The translations under genes were made by a program, and so were the position numbers. Under the pieces are notes generated by a model. It saw only the letters and a list, made by a program, of their open reading frames with translations, was not told the origin of the DNA and made no database searches. From NCBI GenBank assembly GCA_013398275.1, contig VZSE01006029.1, forward strand, positions 2,694,000 to 2,757,999: DNA of 64,000 nt, given 5' to 3'. The first letter of the stretch is position 1, and each line of letters starts with the position of its first letter. Source of the stretch: Promerops cafer. Lineage: Eukaryota; Chordata; Aves; Passeriformes; Nectariniidae. Positions 50,001 to 61,877 of the stretch are shown here, piece after piece.

Positions 50001-51970
50001 AACACACAAATATTAGTACTCTGGAGGTCCCGCATTAATATAGAAATGGTAAAAGTAGGGGTTGAAAAGGCCATTTCTCTTCTGATTTTTTTAGTCAGTC
50101 CTTCCTTCTCATAATGATAGTTACTGATATTTCCCTGCTTTTCTGCTTATCATCAATTTCTCCTGTAAAATTATTTCAAACCAAATAGTCACTCTTTCAG
50201 ACATTCTTTCAAGCTACTGTTTCTCTCCATTGTCTTTTTATCTAAGCAGACTTGACCACGTGTTTGCTCTGTGTGAAACAGGACTTTCAGCTCTTTACAG
50301 CAGCAGCACAAAACATTCTGTGAAGAAGAAGCAAAGGAAAATGCAGTGCTGTAAATTTAGCTATCACTGTCAAATATTCCAACCCCTTTCTAAGCCATGT
50401 TTTCCTTAGCCTCCACCCCCTATTCACCTTGTACCCACCAAGCATTTCCCATCAGCTGAGCCTTGGCAGAGATGTTTCCAGTTGCCAATGCCACTGATTT
50501 ACAGTTACCACTACTAAAGCAAGGAAGGATGCATAGCAGGGTAAACAGACTTGACATGAATATTGGTTATTAATGTACAGAAAGGAAAACATTGAGGTAA
50601 TCTGCTACAAATACCTCCTTTCTTCAGGAAAGAAAGTTAGTGCAGGAGAATTTGTATGTAAAAGTTGTCTTTGAGAATTAAGCTTGTGTGCAAAATCATA
50701 AAATTTTACACAATACCTTTATACAATCCATCAGTTGCAAACACTCCTCCAGATATTTCAAAAGGACCTTAACTTTTTAGTCATTAGAACACTTGGGATT
50801 TTTTCATAGCTGTTTAAATGGTCTTTCATATGGTATTTCACAATAAATTTAGCTACATAATATGATTCATCAAGACTCTCCTGTGCATAGCACTATTAAA
50901 ATGTGCAGTCAACTTTTCACAGTGAATTGTTTAACCCATTTATGCAAAGTGTCTCAGCATCATTACCCTACTGATCTTAAAATAACTTCTTTAGCCTGAA
51001 AATACTTCTGACTTCTTTTCTTCAGAATTAACAAGCTGTGCACATTTTGGTTGGTGCTTGGGGCTTAACTACATGAAAATACACAGGGAGGGTATTATAC
51101 AGTCACTAACAGCATTAAATCCCTCTAGGAATATTTTTATTCTGAATTTAAGTTCCTTTGTTCCAGCTAACTTATCTCATTTCCAGAATAAACTGAAATA
51201 AGAGAAATTAAGACAACTGAAAATAATACAAAATTAAGGCCACTTTACTGCTGTAAGTAGAGAGAGATGTACAATTACGTGATTCAAGTTACTGACAGAA
51301 ATGTTAATTTCAATACATTTCTTTGAGTGCCCACCTGAAGACAAGCCCAGAGAGCTACCTAGGCTATTTACTCATCATTCTACTAACCATCATTTCTATT
51401 AATTATTTATTTAATTAAATTAGTATTAGTTAATTAATTAATTAGCTTTGGCAAAAGACTTAATTTTCTAAGGAGCTCCTCTATAAGTAAACCAGAAAAA
51501 GAACCATACAGGAATATATTTTTACTACATGCTTCACAAGCAAATCCTGCTCCTGGACCTCTGCAAATACCTGTTTAGTTAGGAAAGACTGTAGGAAGCA
51601 ACAATTTACAGACATTTTAGATAAACTGGATGTATTCAGATCAATGGGACTGCATAGAATTTTACTACAGGGCTGAGCAAAAATGACCACTGTAATTAAA
51701 GCGCTGCTATTTGTAATTTTATTTTTTTAAGTGACAGATAGGTCAGTGAGAGCTGGCAGAAGGCCAACTAAACACACAGCTTTGAAAAACACAGAAAAAG
51801 AGCCTGGGGAACTTTTGGCTGCTCAGCCTCCCCTCGGTCACTAGGAAGACACTGGAGCACAACCCATTCAATCAATTTCTGAGTCAACAAAGGGCAAAAA
51901 GGCAATTTCAAACAGTGAACAGGAAGCCCTTTACCAAGGGCACTTAGCACTGACCAAGGTGATTGAACAG
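44037..51970. other. Unique AT-rich sequence, no gene seen
   Basis: Nearly 8 kb with no nameable gene or interspersed repeat. A 117-codon frame at 45853-46206 is rich in Phe, Leu and Ser from T-rich DNA and looks like chance. A TTAATTAA-rich patch at 51394-51444 is listed separately. Confidence 0.5.
51394..51444. repeat. ATTA/TTAATTAA-rich cluster
   Basis: Within about 50 bases the motif TTAAT or ATTAA recurs many times, ending with AATTAATTAATTAG. It may be a simple AT repeat, or a cluster of the ATTA core sites bound by homeodomain proteins. Confidence 0.7.
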
Positions 51971-52250
51971 CCACAGAACAGCTAGGGCTCGAGGGCACCT
52001 CTGGAGACCAAGTCCAACACCCTTCTATGAAGCAAGCTGCCTGGGACCATGTGCAGACAGGTTTCCAGGTTCTCCAGGGATGGTCACAGCCTCTCTGGCA
52101 ACCCCTTCCATTGCTTGATCATCCTTGAAGTCATTACTCATGTTTAAATACAATTACCATATTTCAAATGGTGCCCTTTGCCTCTTGTCCTGCTGCTGAA
52201 CAGCCCTAAGAGCTTAGCTTTGGTTCTTTGCTCCCCTCCATCAGTAACAA
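51971..52250 (-). mobile_element. CR1 LINE fragment, antisense, older subfamily
   Basis: The plus strand shows GGGCACCTCTGGAGACCAAG, CAGACAGGTTTCCAGGTTCT, CCAGGGATGGTCACAGCCTC, then CATGTTTAAATACAATTACC and CCCTTTGCCTCTTGTCCTGC. These match in order the antisense 3' region of an older CR1 subfamily, in which AGGATGGAG...ACAACCTCTCTGGGCAACC is followed by TGCCTCTTGTCCTG. It is about 280 bases long and well diverged. The A-rich tract right after it (52262-52285) is on the wrong side to be this element's tail. Confidence 0.8.
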
Positions 52251-52261
52251 AAAGATCATAT

Positions 52262-52285
52262 AAAAAAAAAAAAAACAAAAAAAAA
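52262..52285. repeat. Poly(A) tract
   Basis: Fourteen A, one C, nine A. Lies about ten bases beyond the CR1 fragment. Confidence 0.9.
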
Positions 52286-52349
52286 GGAAAATACATATAT
52301 GAAGGTTGGAAAGTGATGCAAAATCTTGTTTTTTACAAATATTTTAACA

Positions 52350-52551
52350 CTAATTTAAATAGAATGATTCATAGCAGAAGGTCACTTAGATCATATAAAA
52401 CTGACTGCATTTTTTGCTGAAAGGAAAGGTTTAGATTTTGGTGTAAAATTAGAGCCCTCCTAATAGAAATTAGAAAAACAAAAAAAGAAAAAAGGTTATT
52501 TTTTTAAAAACTGAAACATCCCTTTAATTTTATTTTTAATATGTGATACAT
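52350..52551 (+). repeat. Direct duplication, first copy (202 bp)
   Basis: This segment, starting CTAATTTAAATAGAATG, is repeated without any difference that I can see at 52616-52817, an offset of 266 bases. The copies diverge at 52552 versus 52818. Identity over AT-rich single-copy-looking DNA, together with the unresolved base directly before the second copy, points to a misassembled contig join. Confidence 0.95.
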
Positions 52552-52614
52552 GTGTGTCTCCGTTTGAGAGGAAGTGAGGGTTTTTTTTGGGAAGTTTTAG
52601 TTAAACCAATCAGT
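52552..52614. other. 63-bp spacer between duplicated copies
   Basis: The only sequence present between the two copies. It starts GTGTGTCTCCGTTTG and ends ACCAATCAGT before the N. It includes an eight-T run and could be a low-quality contig end or genuine sequence belonging elsewhere. Confidence 0.7.
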
Positions 52615-52615
52615 N
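52615..52615. other. Unresolved base (N), contig join
   Basis: The only non-ACGT character in the window. It lies exactly at the left edge of the second copy of the 202-bp duplication, as expected where two overlapping contigs were joined without merging their overlap. Confidence 0.95.
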
Positions 52616-52817
52616 CTAATTTAAATAGAATGATTCATAGCAGAAGGTCACTTAGATCATATAAAACTGACTGCATTTTTTGCTGAAAGGAAAGGTTTAG
52701 ATTTTGGTGTAAAATTAGAGCCCTCCTAATAGAAATTAGAAAAACAAAAAAAGAAAAAAGGTTATTTTTTTAAAAACTGAAACATCCCTTTAATTTTATT
52801 TTTAATATGTGATACAT
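52616..52817 (+). repeat. Direct duplication, second copy (202 bp)
   Basis: Same sequence as 52350-52551. After this copy the sequence continues into unique DNA (TTCATGTCCTACC), so this copy is probably the one in true genomic continuity to the right. Confidence 0.95.
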
Positions 52818-55800
52818 TTCATGTCCTACCACTAGAAATCTCAAAGTTTCCAACTTGTTTCAAGGTGTTACTATTTACCTGACTTTTTTCTAGAAAAGCT
52901 TAGGGAATTTGAAAGCAGCAAGTGTATTAAAAAAAAAAAAAACTCAAATTTCTTTCCATCTTCCATAGAGGATTGAGGACTTTTACATGGCTCTTTAGAG
53001 TGCACAAGAAAAACAGATTTAAATGAGGCTCACATCATCCTTGTAGGTAGAACTCAAATGGATCCTGGGACTGCCCATTACTCATTACTCATTATCCCAC
53101 AAGCAAACAAGGAGCAAGAGATTCAAACCTGAATGTTGAGAGTGAACATTTTCAGCACTAGGAGCAAACTATTAGAAACAAAGAGCGCATTTTAGGTAAG
53201 CACTGTCTCTCACACATTCTATTTTATTGGTTTCCTGTCCTTTGGTTTCATTTATACCTATTCCTCCATTTATGTGTAGTTAAGGAGGGTTGGTAGGGTA
53301 TTTTTATCTAGACCTGAGCAGATAGTATCTATCCTGATCCTTCTGCTTTTTGTTAAATAAATAACTTGCTAACTCAGTGTTGCTTCTATTTATTTGGCTC
53401 TACTTATACTTTGAAAAAAAAAGCCAGGGGTGATGTGAGGGGATGGAAGAACAACAAGGGAAAAGCTTTGTGTATTAACTGCAATCAACTACAGTATAAC
53501 TCAAAATGGCAGTTTATTGACAGATGGACAAATGTAATCGCAGGTCCCAAGGGCTGCAATTCAAATTAGATTTAACATTATAGCGGATGACAAGGAATTA
53601 ATCTTATCAGCACACGTGCCTGTGCTGTTTTTGCTGCTACATATGCCTCTTTTCATCTGGTTGGTTCTTAAATACATGAAGCTGCAAGAACATTTGCAGT
53701 ACAGCTGGGTGACAGAACAAAACAAAGTAGGATATAAAGGAGCAAAATGAACTTTTCTCTTCCATATGGAGAGATCATTCCAGGAGCCAGCACAGAGACA
53801 AAAAAATCATCTGTGGGTGAAGCAGGTGAAAAGGTGTCCTTAGAAAGTATCCACTTCCATGCAGAGAGGTGGAATCATGCTGTGTTTGGCAGTACTCTTT
53901 GGTGGCTCCTGGAAGGCAGGCACAAGCCTGAATGTACCAGTGATGAAACAGAAGGTAATATCTGGGGACATGTGCAGGGGAGGAGACATTAGAGACATGC
54001 CAGTTCTTCAGAAGGAACAGGGGGAAAAGGAGTGCAGTGGGGAGAGGGCACTAAGCTCCTGAGCCTTCCTGAGGAGAAGGTCCAGTAGAGACAAATTTCC
54101 TGGACTGTCACTTCTTTGTGGGCTTAGGAATCACTTCTGGTTTATTATTTTAAATCGAAACCTTTGACACTGACAGATTGGGTATGCAGGTGGGGAAAGG
54201 GATAAGGAGGTCAGACACGTACATGGTGTAGACAGCTGATGAAAGACCTCACATGAGTCAATGAAGTCATTAAAATACTGGGAAGAGAAGATGGAAAAAT
54301 GGTTCATGAGTAACAACCTGAGGTCTGCAAAAAACTGTAGCAATCCTATGAGATGTAAATATATCACATTAATAGACAAAAAAATATATAAAACACTGCA
54401 AGTACGTATTAAATACCCTGCAATTGCTCTGCATGTTGAGAAACTGCCACTCTGTCAAAACAAGAAAATATCTTTAAACTAATTCAAAAGCTTTCAAAAG
54501 GCTTTCTTACATGTATACACATATTTGTGCATCATCAAATCACTCCATGAAATTATGTTTCAAAACATAATTTTGAAATCTCAGCCCAGCTGGTGCCTTT
54601 ATCTCTGAGGAGGGCTTTTTGTGGGGTTTGGTCGGGGGCTTATTTTTTTGCGGCATCTGTCACTGCTTTTACAATATTCTTTTAAACTGACTTGTAATTT
54701 GAGACAAATTAATCTAGAATTCCCAGAATAAAATATGTAAAGGGACTGTAATTGTAGATAGTGTTGAGTGAGTAGTTCTTTCTGAAACACAGTCTGGCTA
54801 AAGTATACCAAGCAAGGACCTGTGGAAGTTATCCCCTGTCCAAAGCCTTTGTCCAAGGGGTTTTATGTTTCAAAGTAAGGTTGTATGGCTGGTCTGCAAA
54901 GAAGGGGAGAAAAACAGACTTAGACATAAGTGTTGGCAAGACATGGGTGTTTTTCTTGTCTACAACATGTCCATAGCTGAATATCAATCCAACACTAGCT
55001 GCATGCATTATTTTTGAGTGGCTTTCCCTGCTCTAAGCCACGGATTTCTCATTGATCTCTCAGGCTTACTACTCCTTATTATACTTCTTTCTTTCACACT
55101 TCATTGTACGTGACATTGTTATAGAGGAACAAGTTCCAGCCCTTAAACAGTTTCAATGTCTTTATCTGGCTATAGCATGAAATACTGAGAAGGAAATGAG
55201 ATTTGATGAAGAATTGTGACTGCAGAAGGCTTGTAAATACTTCATTGAGGCAGTTTACACAACTATACCTTAGAGCATTACATGCACTCTGTTAAATGCC
55301 CTGAGAATTTTGAAAGGGCTGAACAGAATTTATTTGTCAAAAAGCCTTGAACAATAGGCATTAAAGCTTGTTTAGTGCAAATAACCCTGCATCCTGCCCG
55401 TACTCACTTGAAATACAAGAAGTGTTTTTCTAAAATGAGGTAGTCTGGGAATCATGTATAATGCTGACTAAATCCCTCCACCTTACCAAATGTGAGTTGT
55501 TTGGTTTTTTCCCAAACCTTCCTCTCTTGCAATCTCCCATACAGTGCTCTTCAAGGAAAAGTAAAAATAACATTCAGACCAAGCCACTTCAGCATTGTTC
55601 TGTTCACCTCTGAAACATTTTTTCTTTTGAACAGAGCATAGTGCTTCTCTTCTCAAAAACGAGTCAGGCCATTTCACATGTCTGAAACAGCTCTAACACC
55701 TTGCTGTGTGAGGTATTTCTATTCCCATTAGACTTACACCGAGTCAAGACTGTCACCTGTGCCATACAGGTGCAGAAGAAACTGTAGCTAACAGTGTTCT

Positions 55801-56034
55801 TCTCAGTAAGACCCAAAGTAATTCTGTAGCATCCTCTACAGATTGATTCTACCTTTCTTTTAGTAGACTTCTGCATTGAAAAACACATTTCTTCTAAACT
55901 TTGTAGTATGTTACAATATTTAGGAGCAAGTCTTATATGAAAACCTCTAACTGAGGTCTTTACAATGCAATCTGTACAGCTCTGCTCTCATGCTCATTTC
56001 TGTTACTTAAAGGTCCTGCAAGACTCTATGACTC
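52818..56034. other. Unique sequence, no gene seen
   Basis: Contains a short poly(A) run at about 52929-52941 and a moderately GC-richer patch at about 53740-54100 with two overlapping plus-strand frames (81 and 67 codons) that I do not recognise. A conserved-element-like patch at 53500-53660 is treated under findings. Confidence 0.5.
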
Positions 56035-56583
56035 TGTTGGGTTTGAGTGGCCAGGGTTTGGGGGCAGGGGGACTTCAGGGGTGGCTTCTGTGAGAAGCTG
56101 ACAGAAGGTTCTCCTGTGTCCAGCAGAGCCAGTGCCAGCCAGCTCCAGGATGGACACGCCACTGTCCAAGGACAAGCCCATCAGAAACAGTGGTAGAGCC
56201 CCAAGTAATGTCTTTCAGAAGGGGAAAATAGCCCCAGTGCAACAGCACCATTCCCTGTTCCCCTGTGCCTCTGAGAGGGGGATGTAGAGAAAATCAGGAT
56301 TGAAGTTTAGTCCAGGAAGAAGGGAGGGATGGGGGAATGTTGGTTTTAATATTTGGTTATTTATTACTCTACTCTGATTTGATTGGTAGCAAATTAAGCT
56401 AATTTCCTCAAGTCAAGTCTGTTTTGTCCATGACAGTAATCGGTGAGTGATCTCTCCTGGCCTTATCTTGACCCACGTGCCTTTCATTATATTTTCCCTC
56501 CCCTGTCCAGCTGGGGAAGGGAGTCATGGAGCAGCCTTGGTGGGCACCTGGCACCCAGCCACGGCTGTCCTTAGCCACCCCCA
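56035..56583 (+). mobile_element. ERV LTR, ERVL-like, plus strand
   Basis: Begins TGTTGGGTTTGAGTGGCCAG. It carries landmarks of an avian ERVL-type LTR that I recall: GTGGCTTCTGTGAGAAGCTG near 56080, GCCAGCCAGCTCCAGGATGG near 56133, CTCTGATTTGATTGGTAGCA near 56372, GAGTGATCTCTCCTGGCCTT near 56445, CCCCTGTCCAGCTGGGGAAG near 56500 and TGGTGGGCACCTGGCACCCA near 56538. The right end is taken at the CA at 56582-56583 but is uncertain: the recalled terminus is followed here by other sequence. The 5 bases before it (GACTC) are not repeated after it, so either the end is elsewhere, internal retroviral sequence follows, or the flank has decayed. Coding content is absent. The 89-codon minus-strand frame at 56408-56677 is only a by-product. 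Confidence 0.75.
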
Positions 56584-58439
56584 TGGCAAAGGACATGAAA
56601 CCCATTATCATTGCTGAAGTGTGGGAGCTGGCACACTGTGGTGAAGTGCCCATCACCTCTACTGTTTGAGGGAACACGCCTACAGGTCATTGCAGATAGT
56701 TTCATTGTTATTTTACCATTTTAAGTTACTCTTCAGCTCCTGTAACAAACTATCCTGATGCAAACTACATTAGTAAAGGTATAGGAATAAAAATACATTC
56801 AAATATTGAAAATTACATAACCTTTCTTAATTTTTTTACTCCAAAATGGATTAGACATGACAATACATAATGTGAAATATTGTAGGGATGGGAAGAAAGA
56901 CATCCATAAGTAGACAGAAGTACTCAGACTTCACCTGGAGTTAGCAACCATTTAGCACAGACTCAAACCAACAGACCATGTTTGGTTTTGGTTAGTTTTA
57001 TATTGATGTTCAGGAGAAGTGGAGCCAAATCTGGGGGTAGTCTACTCATGATTTATAACACAAAGACTGTTCAGTGAGCAAGGAAGATTTAACAAAAAGA
57101 AACACTAACTGAGACATTGTTTTGTGCAATGGCTGAGCTCTGAACACGTTTTTGTAAGTGCCTGGAGCGGTGCTGGTTTGAGGAATGGAGAGTCACAGGC
57201 TCTCTCAATTCTTGAACAAGAGAGGAAGGTTTGAGTAAGAGAAATGGTGCCAAAGCATTGTTTAATTTTTGTTCCTTCCTCAACAGGGACCCAGCTTTCA
57301 GTCAGAAATCAGCGAGGGGTTCCCATGTTGTTGTAACAAAAGAAATGTTACCAAGCTCTAGTGCTGTTGCGACAAAGCCAATGTAGGTGAGAGCTTCCCT
57401 GATTCCTCAAAGAAAAGCCAAGAGCTTGTAGGGACATATCCATAAGAGGAATGGGGAAAAGGATAAAATCCCAGTCCTCTCCAGGTGACAGAACCTGTGG
57501 GCTCGCTTATCAGCAGAGAAGAAATTCAGTTTTTCATGTCTCTGTGATAAACAATATTTTATGCTATGAATGCTGCTAAAAGAAAAGGATCCTTGACAAA
57601 GCAAAGATTTTTTTTCCCCATTTTAGTCCTTCCTTGTAGAAAATTGAAAATGTGCAGTGAGACAAGACTGAGGGGAACAAAAGCCAGAGAAGAAAGAGGC
57701 AAGCTGCAGTCAAGAAACAGAAATTAAGCCAGAAAGACACATTAAATATATCTAATATGGACAGAAAGAAAGGCAAGGAAATATAACATTGAAATGAAAG
57801 AACAAACCTTAGACCAGACTGAAAATTGTGGGCCAAATTAATTTCAAACAAATATGTTCAAACTAAGGAAGAGAGATGGAGATGATGAAAAGAGAGAAAA
57901 CTATGGATAATTTAAAAAAAAAGTTTACTGTAAATTCTGTAATATTTCTTTACAACATATTTGCAGTCATCACCTGTCCAGATGTCTTCATATCAGGGGT
58001 GTCCCCAGAGAAGGTACTGTGACCCTCCTCTACAGCTGCCTGAAGGTTAGTGCTTCAGCTGTACTGGTGCAGGAGTGAAAATCCTTTGACTCCATGCTGC
58101 ATCTCCACCCCCAGGAAAAGAGAATGCAAGTGAAGATCAGCAGCAGAAAAAAAAGATGTATTTTAATCTCTGACATGCTTTTCTGACCCCTCTAATGAAT
58201 TAGCTTTCAGAACGAGCAGTGGGACCAAACCTCCCCCACAGCTATTGCCACAACAGTTCCTTTCAATAAATAAATCTCTTCCCTTGCCCTGACCCCAAAG
58301 TGCTTTTGTCTCACACAAAGGTTTGCAAAACGTGGAGTTTTCTTTAGAACAATTCCTTACAGCTATTACCAGTTAATGCATTATTATTAAAGCTTTTAAT
58401 TTTCAGCATTATTTCCCTTGGTTTTCTCTCTATTTAATT

Positions 58440-58455
58440 AAAAAAAAAAAAAAAA
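58440..58455. repeat. Poly(A) tract
   Basis: Sixteen A followed by GAAAAGAAAATAAAG. No retrocopy is recognisable on its 5' side. Confidence 0.9.
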
Positions 58456-58540
58456 GAAAAGAAAATAAAGTATGTTAAAAAAAGGCTCTGGCAGCAGACC
58501 AAAGCAATTTGGAATCTTTACTACTAAAATTTAATGGTGA

Positions 58541-58930
58541 TTGCCCATTGGTAGGATCTTGTTAACACTTTGGTACTTGTGCTCTGCATATTTTACCAAA
58601 CTCTATGCAACAGACTATGTTGGCAAAAAATCACATGCGTTTTCCCGACTTGCAAAAGCTCTTGCATGCATTTACCCCAGAAGTGAGCAAAATAATGTTC
58701 TGCAGATGTGCTGGGGTGCTTTGTATGGGGCCATGCCTCCTGATGCCACCAATGAGCCCCTGCTTACACTGGCCAGCCCCAGCTGCCAGCTCCTCTGCAC
58801 AGAGAGCATCCAGAGCACAATGCAGCTCTTTGCTCCAGACCAGATAAAAGCACATTTCTTTCCTCCAGGGTGTTTTGTTCTAAGTAAACTCCTTCCCCAG
58901 AGTGTTGTAACAGCAGCAGCAAATCTCTGA
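58541..58930 (+). other. Unrecognised 129-codon open frame, probably not a gene
   Basis: An ATG-started plus-strand frame with a mildly hydrophobic N-terminal segment and a balanced residue composition, overlapped on the other strand by three frames of 70 to 93 codons. The open state of both strands over 58630-58950 reflects a local shortage of stop trinucleotides. No domain, splice pattern or relation to flanking sequence supports a gene. Confidence 0.12.
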
Positions 58931-60114
58931 ATGATGGAGTTTGCAAAGGGCATTTGCAGATGTGATATTTAAGCACTCAAAACAATTCAAATCCCAGCAC
59001 ATTCAGTTGGCACACACAACAGCACAGCAACTTGCCAGTCCATTCTTTCTGAAAAAACTTTGGAGACCCAAACAGGAACTTAAAGACCCCAAAAGCAGCA
59101 ATGAATTTTGCTATGGAAGATGTAGAGATGTTTTAAAGATGCACTGATTTCTATAAACATAGAAGATAAACAAACTCAGAGATTTGCCTCTGGTCTAATG
59201 AAAACTGTTCACTGGGTGTGCTGATTAAATCTTGCCTGCTGTAGCACAGAGCTATTACAAAAAGAATTAAAATACATAATTTCAATTAAATATTTTCCTT
59301 GTCTATGAGGAGAGGTTTCTCTAAGAGGAACTATCACAAGAACATCAATCCTTTGATGTGGGCTTTAAAGTGGTCAGTGAAGCAATATAGTGAAGTTTTT
59401 TTACTGAACAGCATTGACCCAGGCAATAAGAAAGAAAATAAAAGAAAAGAAAAAAGAGTGAATTCTCATTTGGATTTGTAGCAACATATGCAAGAGGAGA
59501 ACATTTTGCTCTTCTTTTCACTGACCACTTCTCTGCCTCCTGACATGCTCTGGTTCTTCGTGCAATGAAGGTGAGGTGGTTGAAGAAGCCCATCAAGTTC
59601 TTTTGATTTGGGTTTTTGGCAAGTGAGTTTGCATGGCTCCGTAGCACTTACCAAGTATTTTGGGAGAACTGAGACACACTCCATCAGTAAATCTAGGCTG
59701 GAGTCTTTGGAATTTGCTTAGTTTATAAAAAGTTGTTGAATCACAAACATCAAAAACAGTTTATGGAAAAAACAAAAGCATTATGAAGTTCTTAAAGAAG
59801 TAATGAAACTCGAAAGTTATGTCCCTTTTTCTAGGCAATAAACTTGCATGCCTGTAGTCATGAAGCCTCTGCCAACTTACTTGCAATCTGATTATTCACA
59901 TTTCAAAGCTGATCCTTTCTGTACATTTCAGAACCTGATTTTTGTAGTCATTTTTCAAGCACAGACTGTCCAATCCACAGTGTATTGAGGTAGGAAACAC
60001 ATGTTCATAAATATTTCTAATTTAATTGAACAGTTCCTATATGTAGGAACCCTAATATATTTCTGGAAGACAAATAATTAATATCAAAGAAATAAACCAG
60101 AAAAGAAAAAATTT

Positions 60115-60130
60115 AAAAAAAAAAAAAAAA
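60115..60130. repeat. Poly(A) tract
   Basis: Sixteen A within a longer A-rich run (60098-60137). No retrocopy recognised next to it. Confidence 0.9.
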
Positions 60131-61863
60131 GGAAAAACAGGCTTCAATAATAGAGAATTCTTTGGGGTTTTTTCTAAAGGTATGAAAACCTAAGTAAATG
60201 ATCTTATTTCAAATAACTCAAGACATCTGGTTTGGAGGCTAAATCATAGAGAGAAGAATTAACCTACAAGGTGTTATTTGGTTTATAAATATATAAATAT
60301 ATGCAGCTAAAAACATACCCAGTTCCTGGCAGTACCATCTCCACCACAAGATATTTTAATGATGATGTTGTAGTTGTTTTGTACTAAAATAACCCATCTT
60401 TTCTGGTGGTTGACAGAGAAAAATACAGGTGTGTGCATGCCTTCTGGTGTTTACTCTGCAGAACTACAAAGATAAATAAATTAGAATTGGATAAACAATA
60501 ATTATAGACAGTCCTAAAACATTTATTTTTAATTATAGTTTTTTCTATAAGTTATTAACCTGGAACATGGAAAACTATAAACAATATTAAATGTTTATAC
60601 TTGCCACAAAGTGTAACCTGCTATTTGGTGGAAAAAAATGGGCATTCAGCATCGTATCTAAAACTGGACTTTTCACCGTTTTTGGCTTAGTAGCAATACA
60701 CTGAGCTTCTTCCACATTCCAGACCAAAACATGAAATTGAAGTCTTTAAAAGTTATTACGTATTAAGGTAAAAACCACTAGCATTAGCTTAACTTTCAAA
60801 ATAAATAGTCCTCTGAACATCAACAAAAAAAAAAAATTAAAAAGCTCAAAGACCTCTTTACAATTTTTAGCACTTTTCAATACCAATGATCTTGTAATCA
60901 TTTTGGTAAAATTTATATCTGATCAAATATTCTAGTTTTGTGAAATAACACTTCAAACTAAAAAGACAACTAAAAAAATAAAATTTGATCAGCTTTTGCA
61001 CTAATTCTGAGTAGAGTCTTCATCTCATGGTTTTAATACTTTAAAGGTACTCTTTATTGTCTTCAAAGTTGTTTTTCCTGTTTTTTTTCCCTTGCCATGG
61101 ACTTCTGCACATGTGAATTTTGCATGGTTCAGCACCATGTCGCATGTATGTCGATGCAATATTAACAGGTGCCTGTCATTACTGATTTGTCTAGCAAGTG
61201 ATTTGGCTACTCATTTCACTGAGCTAACTCTTTAATTTCTATACATCATAAGTTTGGAAAGATAAATTATACTTTTATATGAGAAACTTTATATTAGTCC
61301 TGAAGGGAGTAATGAAATTACTGACTACTTTAATGGCGTGTTATTGGCTTGGAGGTTATTGGGTATAATAATATTTTTCATAGATCAAAGCCACTTCTAT
61401 GAATATCACAGGAGAACCAGCTTTATTCATATTATTTTTGCAATGGGTCTCTTTTCTCAAATTTGCTACAGTCTCCTCTATGAGATAGTGCTGTATCTTT
61501 TCTACCCAACTTTATCTTGTGTGATATGGCAGACAGGAAATAAAGCTGCCCATGGCTGACTTTTTCAGACATCTTCAAAAGAGAGAGTTAAACAGATATA
61601 TATTTGTCCTACTACATCATTGTCATTGAAATTGAATCTTGTGAATCATTTTTTTCCCAGTAATTGAGGCAAATTCAAATTTAGTATTATCTCATGTAAG
61701 TCTGTCATGAATAACTTTCACTAGAGTTGTGTCTGATTATGGCCCAGATTGTATCTGAGTTTTGATGATTCTTCTGTGAAACTTCTAACTGGAATAAAAC
61801 CAACATCATGTTGTACAAATTTTGTCAGGTCTAAAATATTAATTTATCCTTTTCCCTCTGTTG

Positions 61864-61877
61864 TTTTTTTTTTTTTT
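61864..61877. repeat. Poly(T) tract
   Basis: Fourteen T in succession. No retrocopy recognised on either side. Confidence 0.9.

Noticed and set aside
52262..52285. Poly(A) tract as a retrocopy tail
   Set aside because: The adjacent element is an antisense CR1, which does not use poly(A) and whose 3' end is on the other side.
53747..54062. Two overlapping plus-strand frames as exons, with an AG|GTAATA donor-like site near 53955
   Set aside because: No matching acceptor, no recognisable domain and stops in neighbouring phases; a single donor-like word is expected by chance.
55995..56034. CR1-tail-like words (AAGGTCCTGCAAGACTCTATGACTCTG region) just before the ERVL-like LTR
   Set aside because: Only about 25 bases resemble a CR1 3' end and no CR1 body precedes them; too short to call.
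58440..58455. Poly(A) tract as the tail of a processed pseudogene ending at 58440
   Set aside because: The 400 bases before it contain no coding-like sequence or AATAAA in the right place that I can defend.
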